Assembly (NCBI RefSeq): GCF_014648075.1
Contig: NZ_BMQK01000002.1
Coordinates: forward strand, 496,001-560,000
Direction: 5' to 3'
DNA: 64,000 bases
Source of the DNA: Streptomyces ruber
GTDB lineage: Bacteria > Actinomycetota > Actinomycetes > Streptomycetales > Streptomycetaceae
Part shown: piece by piece, positions 9,726 to 18,723 of the stretch
How the letters are laid out: every line of letters starts with the position of its first letter
Position numbering within the stretch: the stretch's first letter is position 1
Program-made: the position numbers and the translations under genes
The notes under the pieces: model-generated
What the model was told of the DNA's origin: nothing
The model's input: the letters and a program-made list of their open reading frames with translations, nothing else
Databases searched by the model: none

Positions 9726-10735
9726 AAGCGCTCGTGACGCGGCTCGACAGCTTCGGCGACGTACTGCTCGCCGGACCCGCCGTGCGCGCCGTGGCCGCCC
9801 GCGCCGACTCCGTGACCCTGCTCTGCGGGCCGCTCGGCGAGCCCGCCGCGCGCATGCTGCCCGGCGTGGACCGGGTCATCGTCTGGGACGCGCCCTGGGC
9901 CGGGTTCACGCCGCCGCCCGTGGACCGCGGCGACATCACCCGGCTGGTGGCCGCCCTCGGCGCCCTGGACGCGGACACGGCGCTCGTCCTCACCTCGTAC
10001 CACCAGTCCCCGCTGCCCACGGCCCTGCTGCTGCGCCTGGCCGGCGTGGCGCGCATCGCCGCGGACAGCGAGGACCACCCGGGCTCGCTGCTCGACGTAC
10101 GGCACCACCGGGCGCCGCACGCCCACGAGGTGGAGGCGGCGCTCGGCCTGGCGGAGGCGGCGGGCTTCCCGTGCGCCGACGACGGGCTGATGCGCGTCCG
10201 GGACGTACCCGGCACGGCCGAGCTCACCGGCGGCCCCCCGTACGTCGTGCTGCACCCGGGCGCCAGCGTCCCCGCCCGCGCCTGGAGCCCCGGCCGCTGC
10301 GCCGGGGCGGTCGCCGAACTCACCGCCGCGGGCCACCGCGTCGTCGTCACCGGCGGCCCCGGAGAGCGCGACCTCACCGCGTACGTGGCCGGGGACGACG
10401 CGCTCGACCTCGGCGGCCGCACCGACGCGGCCCTGCTCGCCGGGGTCCTCGCGCGCGCGGGCGCCGTCGTCACCGGCAACACGGGCCCCGCCCACCTGGC
10501 CGCCGCCGTCGGCACCCCCGTCGTCTCCCTGTTCGCGCCGGTCGTGCCCGCCGAACGCTGGCGGCCCTACGGCGTCCCGTACGTCCTGCTCGGCGACCAG
10601 GGCGCCCCGTGCGCGGGCACCCGCGCACGGGAGTGCCCCGTCCCCGGCCACCCCTGCCTGGAGTCGGTGACCGCGCACGACGTGCTCGCCGCGACGGAGA
10701 AGGTCATGCAGGCGGAGAGGGTGGTACCGGCATGA
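9722..10735 (+). CDS. Family 9 glycosyltransferase (heptosyltransferase type), copy 1
   Basis: The 337-residue protein has the GT9 layout: N-terminal 'KALVTRLDSFGDVLLAGPAVRAV', then 'PYVVLHPGASVPARAWSPGRCAGAVAEL', 'VVVTGGPGERDLT' and 'AVVTGNTGPAHLAAAVGTPVVSLFAPV', where the late Gly-rich/His segment contacts the ADP-heptose donor in LPS heptosyltransferases. GTG 9722 overlaps the gmhB stop (GTGA). In this operon it is a good candidate to transfer the heptose made by GmhA/HldE/GmhB. Confidence 0.88.
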   Translation: MKALVTRLDSFGDVLLAGPAVRAVAARADSVTLLCGPLGEPAARMLPGVDRVIVWDAPWAGFTPPPVDRGDITRLVAALGALDADTALVLTSYHQSPLPTALLLRLAGVARIAADSEDHPGSLLDVRHHRAPHAHEVEAALGLAEAAGFPCADDGLMRVRDVPGTAELTGGPPYVVLHPGASVPARAWSPGRCAGAVAELTAAGHRVVVTGGPGERDLTAYVAGDDALDLGGRTDAALLAGVLARAGAVVTGNTGPAHLAAAVGTPVVSLFAPVVPAERWRPYGVPYVLLGDQGAPCAGTRARECPVPGHPCLESVTAHDVLAATEKVMQAERVVPA

Positions 10736-11700
10736 GGATCCTGATCTGGCACGTGCACGGCTCCTGGACGACGGCGTTCGTCCAGGGCCCGCACACCTAC
10801 CTCGTCCCCGTCACCCCCGGCCGCGGGCCCGACGGCCTCGGCCGCGCCCGCACCTGGGACTGGCCGGACAGCACCGTCGAGGTCCCGCCCGAGCGGCTGC
10901 GCGACACCGAGGTCGACCTGGTGGTGCTCCAGCGCCCGCACGAGGCGGACCTCGCGGAGCGCTGGCTCGGCGGCCGCAGGCCCGGACGCGACGTGCCCGC
11001 CGTGTACCTGGAGCACAACGCCCCCCACGGGGACGTCCCCGACACCCGCCACCCGGCCGCCGGACTGCCCGGCGACGTGACCCTCGTGCACGTCACCCAC
11101 TTCAACCGGCTGATGTGGGACGCGGGCACCGCCCCGACCGCCGTGATCGAGCACGGCGTCGTCGACCCGGGCCCCCGGTACACCGGCGAACTCGACCGCG
11201 CCGCCGTCGTCGTCAACGAGCCCGTGCGCCGCGGCCGCACCGTCGGCACCGACCTGCTGCCCGTCCTCGCGGCGGCCGCCCCGCTGGACGTGTTCGGCAT
11301 GGGCACCGACGGCCTCGCCGGACACCTCGGCACCCCGCCCGGCCGCTGCACCACCCAGGACCTGCCCCAGGCCGCGCTCCACACGGAACTGGCCCGGCGC
11401 CGCGTCTACCTCCACCCCGTCCGCTGGACCTCCCTCGGCCTCTCCCTGCTGGAGGCGATGCACCTCGGCATGCCCGTGGTCGCCCTCGCCACCACCGAGG
11501 TCACCGAGGCGGTCCCGGCCGGAGCGGGGCTGGTCTCCAACCGGATCGAGGAACTGACCGACGCCGTACGGACCTTCACCGCCGACCCCGCGCACGCGCG
11601 CGTGGCCGGCGAGAAGGCCCGCACGGCCGCGCTCGCCCGCTACGGGCTGGCCCGCTTCCTGGACGACTGGGAGCGACTGATCAAGGAGGTGACCCGATGA
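10732..11700 (+). CDS. Glycosyltransferase (GT4-like)
   Basis: The 322-residue product opens with 'MRILIWHVHGSWTTAFVQGPHTYLVPV' and has an N-terminal half that ends in 'VTHFNRLMWDAGTAPTAVIEHGVVDPG'. The C-terminal GT-B half contains 'RVYLHPVRWTSLGLSLLEAMHLGMPVVALATTEV', with the nucleotide-contacting E-x(7)-like segment as SLLEAMHLGMPVV near residues 240-252. It is shorter than typical GT4 enzymes (about 370-400). Specificity cannot be read. The gene overlaps both neighbours by 4 bases. Confidence 0.82.
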   Translation: MRILIWHVHGSWTTAFVQGPHTYLVPVTPGRGPDGLGRARTWDWPDSTVEVPPERLRDTEVDLVVLQRPHEADLAERWLGGRRPGRDVPAVYLEHNAPHGDVPDTRHPAAGLPGDVTLVHVTHFNRLMWDAGTAPTAVIEHGVVDPGPRYTGELDRAAVVVNEPVRRGRTVGTDLLPVLAAAAPLDVFGMGTDGLAGHLGTPPGRCTTQDLPQAALHTELARRRVYLHPVRWTSLGLSLLEAMHLGMPVVALATTEVTEAVPAGAGLVSNRIEELTDAVRTFTADPAHARVAGEKARTAALARYGLARFLDDWERLIKEVTR

Positions 11701-12914
11701 GGATCGCCATGGTGTCCGAGCACGCGAGCCCGCTCGCCGCGCTCGGCGGCCCCGACGCCGGAGGCCAGAACGTGTACGTGGCCCGCCTCTCCGAGGAGCT
11801 GTCCGCGCGCGGGCACGACGTCACCGTCTACACCCGGCGGGACGCGCGCCGGCTCCCCGAGCGGGTGCGCATGCCCGGCGGCACGACGGTCGTCCACGTC
11901 CCGGCCGGACCACCGGCGGCCCTGCCCAAGGACGAGCTGTTCCCGCACATGCCCGCCTTCGGCGCCCACCTCGCGCGCGCGTGGGGCGACGAGCGGCCCG
12001 ACACGGTGCACGCCCACTTCTGGATGTCCGGCATGGCCGCCCGGATCGGCGCGCACGCCCACGGCGTCCCGGTCGTGCAGACCTTCCACGCCCTCGGCAC
12101 GGTCAAGCGGCGCCACCAGGGCAGACTCGACACCAGCCCGTACGAGCGGATCGGCGTCGAACGGCACCTCGGCCGCTCCTGCGGGCGCGTCCTCGCCACC
12201 TGTACCGACGAGGTCTACGAACTGGCCGACATGGGCGTGCCGCCGCAACAGGTGTCCGTCGTGCCGTGCGGCGTCGACATCGAGCACTTCACCCCCGAGG
12301 GCCCCACCGGCACGGCACCCGCGCGCGCGGCGCGGCACCGGCTGCTCGCCACGGGCCGGCTGGTCCCGCGCAAGGGCTTCGACCAGGCGATCCGTGCCCT
12401 CGCCCACCTCCCCGACACCGAACTCCTCGTCGCGGGCGGCCCCGAGGCGCCGCTCCTCGACACCGACCCGGAGGCGGAACGGCTCCGGCACGTCGCCGCA
12501 CGCGCGGGCGTACGGGACCGCGTACGGCTCCTCGGCGCCGTCGACCCGGCGGCCATGCCCGCACTGGTGCGCAGCGCCGACGTCGTCCTGTGCGTCCCGG
12601 CCTACGAGCCGTTCGGGATCGTGCCGCTGGAGGCCATGGCGTGCGGGGTGCCCGTCCTCGCCACGGACGTCGGCGGGCACCGCGACACCGTCGCCGACCG
12701 GGGCACCGGCCGTCTCGTGCCGCCCCGCGACCCCGGCGCCATCGCCGCCGCGGCACGCGACCTGCTCGCCTCGGAACAACTGCGCCGCCGGATGGGCCGC
12801 GCGGGCCGCGAACGGGTCCTCGCCCGCTTCACCTGGCAGCGCGTCGCCGACGGCGCGGAACAGGTCTACCGGCGGGTGACGGCCGGCCACGCGGTGCCGT
12901 CGGAGGTGGCGTGA
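11697..12914 (+). CDS. Glycosyltransferase family 4
   Basis: The 405-residue GT-B protein begins 'MRIAMVSEHASPLAALGGPDAGGQNVYVARL', a pattern shared with sucrose-phosphate synthase/MshA-type GT4 enzymes. Later it has 'VVPCGVDIEHFTP', 'LLATGRLVPRKGFDQAIRALAHL' and the donor-binding E-x7-E as 'AYEPFGIVPLEAMACGVPV' around residues 302-320. It transfers a sugar with retention of configuration; donor unknown. The gene lies between another glycosyltransferase and gmhA in the same coupled transcript. Confidence 0.9.
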   Translation: MRIAMVSEHASPLAALGGPDAGGQNVYVARLSEELSARGHDVTVYTRRDARRLPERVRMPGGTTVVHVPAGPPAALPKDELFPHMPAFGAHLARAWGDERPDTVHAHFWMSGMAARIGAHAHGVPVVQTFHALGTVKRRHQGRLDTSPYERIGVERHLGRSCGRVLATCTDEVYELADMGVPPQQVSVVPCGVDIEHFTPEGPTGTAPARAARHRLLATGRLVPRKGFDQAIRALAHLPDTELLVAGGPEAPLLDTDPEAERLRHVAARAGVRDRVRLLGAVDPAAMPALVRSADVVLCVPAYEPFGIVPLEAMACGVPVLATDVGGHRDTVADRGTGRLVPPRDPGAIAAAARDLLASEQLRRRMGRAGRERVLARFTWQRVADGAEQVYRRVTAGHAVPSEVA

Positions 12915-13558
12915 TGGAACGCATCGAACGGATCGAGCAGCCCCGCCGCCGGGCCGTCGCGGTACCGGCGCCCGTGACCGGACACTGCGACGAACTGCTG
13001 CACGCCCTCGGCGCGTTCCGCGGCTCCGCGTCCGTCACGGCGCGCTGGGGCGCCCAGCTGGCCCGGACCCTCACCGGCGGCGGCCGGCTGCTCGCCGCGG
13101 GCAACGGCGGCAGCGCGGCCCAGGCCCAGCACCTCACCGCCGAACTCGTCGGCCGTTACCGCAGCGACCGGCCGCCGTTCTCGGCGATCGCGCTGCACGC
13201 CGACACCTCCAGCACCACGGCCATCGCCAACGACTACGGCGTGCACGAGGTGTTCGCCCGGCAGGTACGGGCCCACGGCCGCGCCGGTGACGTCCTCGTC
13301 CTGCTCTCCACCAGCGGGGCCAGCGCCAACCTGCTGGCCGCGGCCGACGCCGGCCGGGCCGCCGGGCTCCGCGTGTGGGCCCTCACCGGACCCGTGCCCA
13401 ACCCCCTCGCGGCCGGCAGCGACGAGATGCTCGGCGTCGAGGCGACGTCCGCCGCCACCGTGCAGGAACTGCACCTGGTCGCGGTGCACCTGCTGTGCGC
13501 GGCCTTCGACGCGGCCCTGGAGACCACCCCGGAGAACGGAGCCCCGGCCCATGGCTGA
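12914..13558 (+). CDS. gmhA: Sedoheptulose 7-phosphate isomerase (phosphoheptose isomerase)
   Basis: The 214-residue SIS-domain protein carries the GmhA signature 'LLAAGNGGSAAQAQHLTAELVGRY' region near residues 58-78 and 'IALHADTSSTTAIANDYGVHEVFARQV', then 'VLLSTSGASANLLAAADAGRAAGL'. The catalytic Glu of HLTAELV and the late His of 'VQELHLVAVHLLC' are present. It converts sedoheptulose 7-phosphate to D-glycero-D-manno-heptose 7-phosphate in the cytosol. The ATG at 12914 overlaps the preceding stop by one base (TGATG); GTG 12911 is an alternative. Its last 8 bases contain the hldE start. Confidence 0.9.
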   Translation: MERIERIEQPRRRAVAVPAPVTGHCDELLHALGAFRGSASVTARWGAQLARTLTGGGRLLAAGNGGSAAQAQHLTAELVGRYRSDRPPFSAIALHADTSSTTAIANDYGVHEVFARQVRAHGRAGDVLVLLSTSGASANLLAAADAGRAAGLRVWALTGPVPNPLAAGSDEMLGVEATSAATVQELHLVAVHLLCAAFDAALETTPENGAPAHG

Positions 13559-15026
13559 CCGCACCGCACCCGTACCCGCCCACGGCACCGCGCGGACCGG
13601 CCGGACGCCGCTGGTCGTCGTCGGCGACGCCCTGCTCGACCGGGACCTGACCGGCTGTGCCGAACGGCTCGCCCCCGACGCGCCCGTCCCCGTGGTCACG
13701 GACTGCGCCGAGCGGGTACGGCCCGGCGGCGCCGCCCTCGCCGCGTACCTCGCCGCCCGCGACGGCCGCGACGTCACGCTCGTCACCGGCCTCGGCGACG
13801 ACCCCGCCGGCCACGCGCTGCGCCGGCTCCTCGACGACTGGATGGAAGTGGTCCCGCTGCCCCTGACCGGAGACCTGCCCGAGAAGACCCGTGTCCTGGC
13901 CCAGGGACAGCCCGTGCTGCGGATGGACCGGGGCTCCGGCCGCGCCCACGAGGCGACCGGCGAGGCGCGCCGCGCCCTGCGCTCGGCGCGCGCCGTGCTG
14001 GTCGCCGACTACGGACGCGGCGCCGCCGACGCCCTGCGCGACACCCTCGCCGAGAACCCGCCGGCCGTGTGGGACCCGCACCCGCGCGGCCCCGCCCCCG
14101 TACCGGGCACCCGGCTGGTGACCCCGGCGGCCCGCGAGGCCCGCCGCTTCGCCGCCGCCCCGGCCGGCCGGGGCACACCCCCGGAGACCGGCCCCCGGCC
14201 CCCGTCCCGCGCTGGCGACCTGCGCACCGCCGCCCAGGACGCCGCCGCGCTGGTACGGCGGTGGCGGGCCGGAGCCGTCGCCGTCACCCTCGGCGCACGC
14301 GGCGCGCTGCTGTCGTACGGGGACTGCCCGCTGCTGGTGCCCGCGCCCGGCGAACTCCACGGCGACAGCTGCGGCGCGGGCGACCGGTTCGCCGCCACCG
14401 CCGCCGGGCTCCTCGCGGACGGCGCGCTGACCGGCGAGGCCGTCGAGGGCGCGGTGGCCGCGGCGACCGCGTTCGTCGCGGCGGGCGGCGCGGGCGCGCT
14501 CACCCGCACCGGCCCGGCGGACGGGCACGCGGACCGCGAGGACGCGCACGACCCGTACGGACTCGTGGCCCGGGTCCGTGCCGGAGGCGGCACCGTCGTC
14601 GCCGCGGGCGGCTGCTTCGACCTCCTGCACGCCGGGCACGTGGGCCTGCTCCAGGCCGCCCGCCGCATCGGCGACTGCCTCGTGGTGTGCGTCAACTCCG
14701 ACGCGTCCGTCCGCCGCCGCAAGGGCGACGGCCGCCCCGTCACCCCCCTCGCCGACCGGGTCCGCGTCCTGCGCGCCCTGGAGTGCGTGTCGGCCGTCGC
14801 CGTCTTCGACGAGGACACCCCCGAGCGCCTGCTGGGCGACCTCCGCCCGGACGTCTGGGTCAAGGGGGGCGACTACGCCCGCGGCGACCTCCCCGAGGCG
14901 GCGCTCCTCGAGAGCTGGGGCGGCCAGACCGTCCTGCTGCCGTACCTGGACGGCCGCTCGACCACGCGGCTCGCGGCACGGGCGGCGGCGACGGTGAAGG
15001 TGACGACCGGGGGAGACGCCCGATGA
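13551..15026 (+). CDS. hldE: Bifunctional heptose-7-phosphate kinase / heptose-1-phosphate adenylyltransferase
   Basis: The 491-residue protein has the two HldE (RfaE) domains. Residues about 18-320 form a ribokinase-like kinase with 'VVVGDALLDRDLTGCAERLAPDAPVPVV' and the anion-hole 'DSCGAGDRFAATAAG'. Residues about 345-480 form a nucleotidyltransferase with 'AAGGCFDLLHAGHVGLLQAAR', 'VCVNSDASVRRRKGDGRPV' and 'DVWVKGGDYA'. Together they phosphorylate C1 and then add AMP, giving ADP-heptose after GmhB action. Length is close to the E. coli enzyme (477). The start overlaps gmhA by 8 bases, so both are made together. Confidence 0.93.
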   Translation: MADRTAPVPAHGTARTGRTPLVVVGDALLDRDLTGCAERLAPDAPVPVVTDCAERVRPGGAALAAYLAARDGRDVTLVTGLGDDPAGHALRRLLDDWMEVVPLPLTGDLPEKTRVLAQGQPVLRMDRGSGRAHEATGEARRALRSARAVLVADYGRGAADALRDTLAENPPAVWDPHPRGPAPVPGTRLVTPAAREARRFAAAPAGRGTPPETGPRPPSRAGDLRTAAQDAAALVRRWRAGAVAVTLGARGALLSYGDCPLLVPAPGELHGDSCGAGDRFAATAAGLLADGALTGEAVEGAVAAATAFVAAGGAGALTRTGPADGHADREDAHDPYGLVARVRAGGGTVVAAGGCFDLLHAGHVGLLQAARRIGDCLVVCVNSDASVRRRKGDGRPVTPLADRVRVLRALECVSAVAVFDEDTPERLLGDLRPDVWVKGGDYARGDLPEAALLESWGGQTVLLPYLDGRSTTRLAARAAATVKVTTGGDAR

Positions 15027-16111
15027 GCGCACAGGTCATGCAGAGCACACAGACCACTCGGAGCGCACAGGCCGCGCAGACCACGCTGACAGCCCTGCCC
15101 CTGGCCGAACTCGCGGTCGCCCCCGCACCGGACCGCCCCAGCATCCTCGTGCTGCGCGCCCTCGGCCTCGGCGACCTCCTCGCCGCCGTACCCGCCCTGC
15201 GCGCCCTGCGCCGCGCCTTCTTCCCGTACGAGATGGTCCTCGCCGCCCCCGAGGAGCTGGCCCCGGTGGCGGAGGCGACCGGGGCGGTGGACCGGCTGCT
15301 GCCCGCCGCCGCCCCCGGCCGGGCGGTGCCCCGCACCCTGGACTGGCCCGGCCCGCCCCCCGAGATCGGGGTCGACCTGCACGGCAACGGCCAGGCCAGC
15401 CACCGGCTGCTGCGCACCGCACGGCCGCGCAAGGTGCTCGCCTTCGCCGCGCAGGACGGCCCGTTCTGGCGGGACGGGGAGCACGAGAGGGACCGCTGGT
15501 GCCGGTTCCTGCGCTGGTACGGCATCCCGGCCGACCCCACCGACCTGCGGCTGCCGCGCCCGGCGGTGCCCTCGCCCGCCCCCGGCGCCGTGCTCGTGCA
15601 CCCCGGCGCGGGCGCCCCCGCCCGCTGCTGGCCCGCCGAACGGTACGCGGCCGTCGCCGCGGAACTGCGCGCCCGCGGCCACCGCGTCGTCGTCACCGGC
15701 GGCCCGGAGGAGGGCGACCTGGTGACGGAGGTCGCCAAACGCGCCGACCTCCCGGAGACGGACACGTTCGCCGGCCCGCCCGCCGCCGTCGGGCTGTCCG
15801 GCACGCTCCCCTTCCCCGCGCTGTCCGCGCTGGTCGCCGGGGCCCGCGCCGTCATCAGCGGCGACACCGGCATCGCCCACCTCGCCGCCGCGCACGCCAC
15901 CCCGTCCGTGACCCTGTTCGGCCCGGTCCCGCCCGCCGCGTGGGGCCCGCCGGACGACCCGCGCCACCGGGTGCTGTGGCATCCGCACGAGGGCCCGGGC
16001 GGCAACCCGCACGGCCAGGTGCCGGACCCGGTCCTGCTGCGCATCCGGCCGGACGACGTGCTGCGCGCCATGGACGAGCTCGACGCGCTGCCCGGGGCAC
16101 GGACGCCATGA
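15023..16111 (+). CDS. Family 9 glycosyltransferase (heptosyltransferase type), copy 2
   Basis: The 362-residue protein has a Ser/Thr/Gln-rich leader of about 35 residues, then the GT9 pattern: 'ILVLRALGLGDLLAAVPALRALRRAFF', 'IGVDLHGNGQASHRLL', 'VLVHPGAGAPARCWPAERYAAVAAEL', 'VVVTGGPEEGDLV' and 'AVISGDTGIAHLAAAHATPSVTLFGPV'. It follows hldE with an ATGA overlap. A second GT9 suggests either two heptose additions or a different acceptor position. The hexad-like 5' repeat of gcgcaggc/gagcaca units encodes the low-complexity leader. Confidence 0.87.
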   Translation: MSAQVMQSTQTTRSAQAAQTTLTALPLAELAVAPAPDRPSILVLRALGLGDLLAAVPALRALRRAFFPYEMVLAAPEELAPVAEATGAVDRLLPAAAPGRAVPRTLDWPGPPPEIGVDLHGNGQASHRLLRTARPRKVLAFAAQDGPFWRDGEHERDRWCRFLRWYGIPADPTDLRLPRPAVPSPAPGAVLVHPGAGAPARCWPAERYAAVAAELRARGHRVVVTGGPEEGDLVTEVAKRADLPETDTFAGPPAAVGLSGTLPFPALSALVAGARAVISGDTGIAHLAAAHATPSVTLFGPVPPAAWGPPDDPRHRVLWHPHEGPGGNPHGQVPDPVLLRIRPDDVLRAMDELDALPGARTP

Positions 16112-17040
16112 CCGCCGGCCCGGCGACGGACCCGCACGGCGCCCCGGCGGGCGGCCCGCCCCTCGCGGCGGACCTCACCGTGGTCATCGCCACCCGCGAC
16201 CGCCGCGACTCCCTCGCCCACACCCTCGACCGGCTCCGCGCCCTCCCCGAGCGGCCCGCCGTCCTGGTCGCCGACAACGCCTCCACCGACGGCACCCGCG
16301 ACATGATCGCCCGGCACCACCCGGAGGTCCGCGTCCTCGCCCTGCCCCTCAACCGCGGCGCCCTGGCCCGCAACCACGGCGTCCGCGCGGCCACCACCCC
16401 CTACGTGGCGTTCAGCGACGACGACTCCTGGTGGGCCCCGGACGCCCTGCCCACCGCCGTACGGCTGCTGGACGGCCACCCGCGGCTCGGCCTGCTCTCC
16501 GCCCGCACCCTGGTCGGCCCCGCGCAGCGCCCGGACCCGCTCAACGAGGTCATGGCCGCGTCCCCGCTCGGCCGCGCCCACGACCTGCCCGGTCCGCAGG
16601 TCCTCGGCTACCTCGCCTGCGCCGCCGTCGCCCGCCGCGAGGCCTGGCTCGACGCGGGCGGCTACCATCCGCTGCTGTTCTTCGGCGGCGAGGAGACCTG
16701 CCTCGCCTACGACCTCGCCGCGCGCGGCTGGGGCGTCACCCACTGCCCCGAGGTGGTGGCCCACCACCATCCCGACCCGGACGCCCGCGCCGGCCGTATG
16801 GTCAGGCTCCGCCGCAACGCCCTGCTCACGGCCTGGCTGCGCCGCCCCCTGCCGTTCGCGCTGGAACGCACCCACGCCCTGGCCGCCGCGGCCCGCCACG
16901 ATCCCGAGGCCCGCACCGCGCTCGGCGAGGCCCTCACCCGGGTCCCGGCCGCGCTGCGCGCCCGCAGACCCCTGCCGCCGCACGTCGAGCGGAGCGCACG
17001 GCTGCTGGACGAGGTCAGGAGAGCCGCCCATGAGCGATGA
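16108..17040 (+). CDS. Family 2 glycosyltransferase
   Basis: The 310-residue protein has 'LTVVIATRDRRDSLAHTLDRLRAL', 'VLVADNASTDGTRDMI', the DxD region 'YVAFSDDDSWWAPDAL' near residue 110 and the acceptor motif 'LLFFGGEETCLAYDLAARGWG'. It is closely similar in layout to the next gene (shared DDDSWWAP and GGEE motifs), pointing to a duplication. The start overlaps the GT9 stop by 4 bases and its end overlaps the next start by 11 bases. Confidence 0.9.
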   Translation: MTAGPATDPHGAPAGGPPLAADLTVVIATRDRRDSLAHTLDRLRALPERPAVLVADNASTDGTRDMIARHHPEVRVLALPLNRGALARNHGVRAATTPYVAFSDDDSWWAPDALPTAVRLLDGHPRLGLLSARTLVGPAQRPDPLNEVMAASPLGRAHDLPGPQVLGYLACAAVARREAWLDAGGYHPLLFFGGEETCLAYDLAARGWGVTHCPEVVAHHHPDPDARAGRMVRLRRNALLTAWLRRPLPFALERTHALAAAARHDPEARTALGEALTRVPAALRARRPLPPHVERSARLLDEVRRAAHER

Positions 17041-17926
17041 CCGCACGACCGTCGTCGTCATCACGTACAACCGCCGCGCGGAACTCCTGCGCACCCTCGA
17101 CCGCATGACCCGGCTGCCGGAGCGGCCACCGGTGATCGTGACGGACAACGCCTCCACGGACGGCACCGCCGACGCGGTCGCCCGCCACTTCCCGGACGTC
17201 CGGCTGCTGCGCCCCGGCCGCAACCTCGGCGCCGTCGGCCGCAACCTGGCCGTGCACCAGGTCCGCACCCCCTACGTGGCGTTCTGCGACGACGACTCCT
17301 GGTGGGCACCCGGCTCCCTGGCCGGCGCGGCCGACCTGCTGGACCGGCACGAGCGGCTGGCCGCGGTGACGGCGCGCATCGTGGTCGAACCGGACGGCAC
17401 CGAGGACCCGATCGTGGCGGAGCTGCGCGACTCGCCGGTACGCGGCCCGGCCTGGCTGCCCGGCCCGGCACTCGGCTCGTTCCTGGCCGCGGCGACCTCG
17501 CTGCGCACGGAGGCGTTCCGCTCGGCGGGCGGCTTCGACGCGCGGCTGTGGCTGGGCGGCGAGGAGGAACTGCTGGCCGTGGACCTGGCGACGGCGGGCT
17601 GGTGGCTGACGTACGCGGAGGACCTGACGGTCCATCACCACCCGTCCGTGCTGCGGGACCCGACGCTCCGCAGGACGCACGGGCTGCGCAACACCCTGTG
17701 GTTCACCTGGCTCCGCCGCCCGGTGCGCACCGCCACCCGCCGGACCCTGCACCTCGCCCGCACGGTGCCCCGGGACACCGCCTCGCTGAGAGCCTTCGGG
17801 CAGGCGGCGGCGGGGCTGCCGTGGGTGCTGAGGGAACGCCGCGTGGTGCCGCAGGAGATCGAGGGCCGGCTGCGGCTGCTGGACGAGACGCAGCGGCGGT
17901 CGACGGCACGGCGTTATACGGGGTGA
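17030..17926 (+). CDS. Family 2 glycosyltransferase, paralogue of the preceding gene
   Basis: The 298-residue protein has 'TVVVITYNRRAELLRTLDRM', 'IVTDNASTDGTADAV', 'YVAFCDDDSWWAPGSL' and 'LWLGGEEELLAVDLATAGWW'. These motifs align directly with the preceding GT2, so the pair looks like a tandem duplication that has diverged in acceptor specificity. It is the last gene of the plus-strand glycan run; a small minus-strand gene converges 125 bases later. Confidence 0.9.
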   Translation: MSDDRTTVVVITYNRRAELLRTLDRMTRLPERPPVIVTDNASTDGTADAVARHFPDVRLLRPGRNLGAVGRNLAVHQVRTPYVAFCDDDSWWAPGSLAGAADLLDRHERLAAVTARIVVEPDGTEDPIVAELRDSPVRGPAWLPGPALGSFLAAATSLRTEAFRSAGGFDARLWLGGEEELLAVDLATAGWWLTYAEDLTVHHHPSVLRDPTLRRTHGLRNTLWFTWLRRPVRTATRRTLHLARTVPRDTASLRAFGQAAAGLPWVLRERRVVPQEIEGRLRLLDETQRRSTARRYTG

Positions 17927-18051
17927 CGGCGCGCGGCGCACGCGGGCGGCGCACGCGGGAGCAGCCCCACGGCGTGAGCCGCTGAGCTGCGTACGGGTTC
18001 CGGCCGCGGCTCGGTCGAGGCAGGCGTTCCGGCCGGGCCGGCTCGGTCGGC

Positions 18052-18246
18052 TCAGTCGTTTCCGGGACGTTCGCCCTTCGGCCCGCGGCCGCGCTCGGTG
18101 CGCGGGCCCCGGCTGCGCATGCCCTCCTCCTGAAGACGCTCGTCGGCCTCGATGTTCGCCTTCTGGTCGGGGGTCCCCGACCGCTCGAGTCCCTTGCGCA
18201 GTCGTGCGCGCCGGACGTCGTACTCCTTGCTTCCGGGCTCGGGCAC
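18052..18246 (-). CDS. Small hydrophilic conserved-type protein
   Basis: A 64-residue, highly charged protein starting VPEPGSKEYDVRRARLRKGL and ending in an Arg/Gly-rich tail. The GTG at 18246 was chosen because AGGAGGTGATC lies directly upstream with good spacing; a longer reading lacks a ribosome site. Similar short 'SKEYD..RRARLR..LE..G..D..A...A...L' proteins are common in actinobacteria with no established function. No membrane segment. It follows the DUF3040 gene by 17 bases and is probably co-transcribed. Confidence 0.65.
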   Translation of the reverse strand: MPEPGSKEYDVRRARLRKGLERSGTPDQKANIEADERLQEEGMRSRGPRTERGRGPKGERPGND

Positions 18247-18263
18247 GACGATCACCTCCTGAA

Positions 18264-18653
18264 CTACCGCTCCTCGCGGCGACGGCGCCGCCGCGGCTCC
18301 CACGCCTCGGGCTCCCGCACCGCGGTCGCCCGCGTGCCCTGGGGTTCCGACCAGCGGCACAGCAGCCGGAAGACCATGTACAGGGTCACCGGCCAGACGA
18401 GGGCGAAGGCCCAGATGACGCCGGGGTCCGAGGTGCGTATGCCGGTCACCATCAGGATGATCGACGTGGCGAGGCCGAACGCGACGGTGACCGGGTGCGG
18501 CCGGTACGCGGCGACCGGCGCCAGGTTCAGCCGCCGGCGCCGCTTCAGCTGGAGGGTGCGCATCTGGCGGTCGAGGCGCCGGTCGCGGCGCAGGTCCGCC
18601 TCCAACTGCTCGAGAATGCGCTGTTCGTGGTCGGGGAGTCGGCCGATCGTCAC
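18264..18653 (-). CDS. DUF3040 membrane protein
   Basis: The 129-residue protein starts 'LPDHEQRILEQLEADLRRDRRLDRQM', the characteristic DUF3040 opening, followed by a basic linker and two membrane segments ('HPVTVAFGLATSIILMVTG' and 'PGVIWAFALVWPVTLYMVF'), then a basic C-terminus. DUF3040 proteins are widespread in actinobacteria with unknown role. Start 18653 gives the complete DUF3040 N-terminus. Confidence 0.85.
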   Translation of the reverse strand: MTIGRLPDHEQRILEQLEADLRRDRRLDRQMRTLQLKRRRRLNLAPVAAYRPHPVTVAFGLATSIILMVTGIRTSDPGVIWAFALVWPVTLYMVFRLLCRWSEPQGTRATAVREPEAWEPRRRRRREER

Positions 18654-18723
18654 TGTGCTGCCTCCGGGGCCGTGGGGGTGTCCGCCGTCCCGTGTGCCCG
18701 CGCGCGAGGTGCCCTAACGTCGC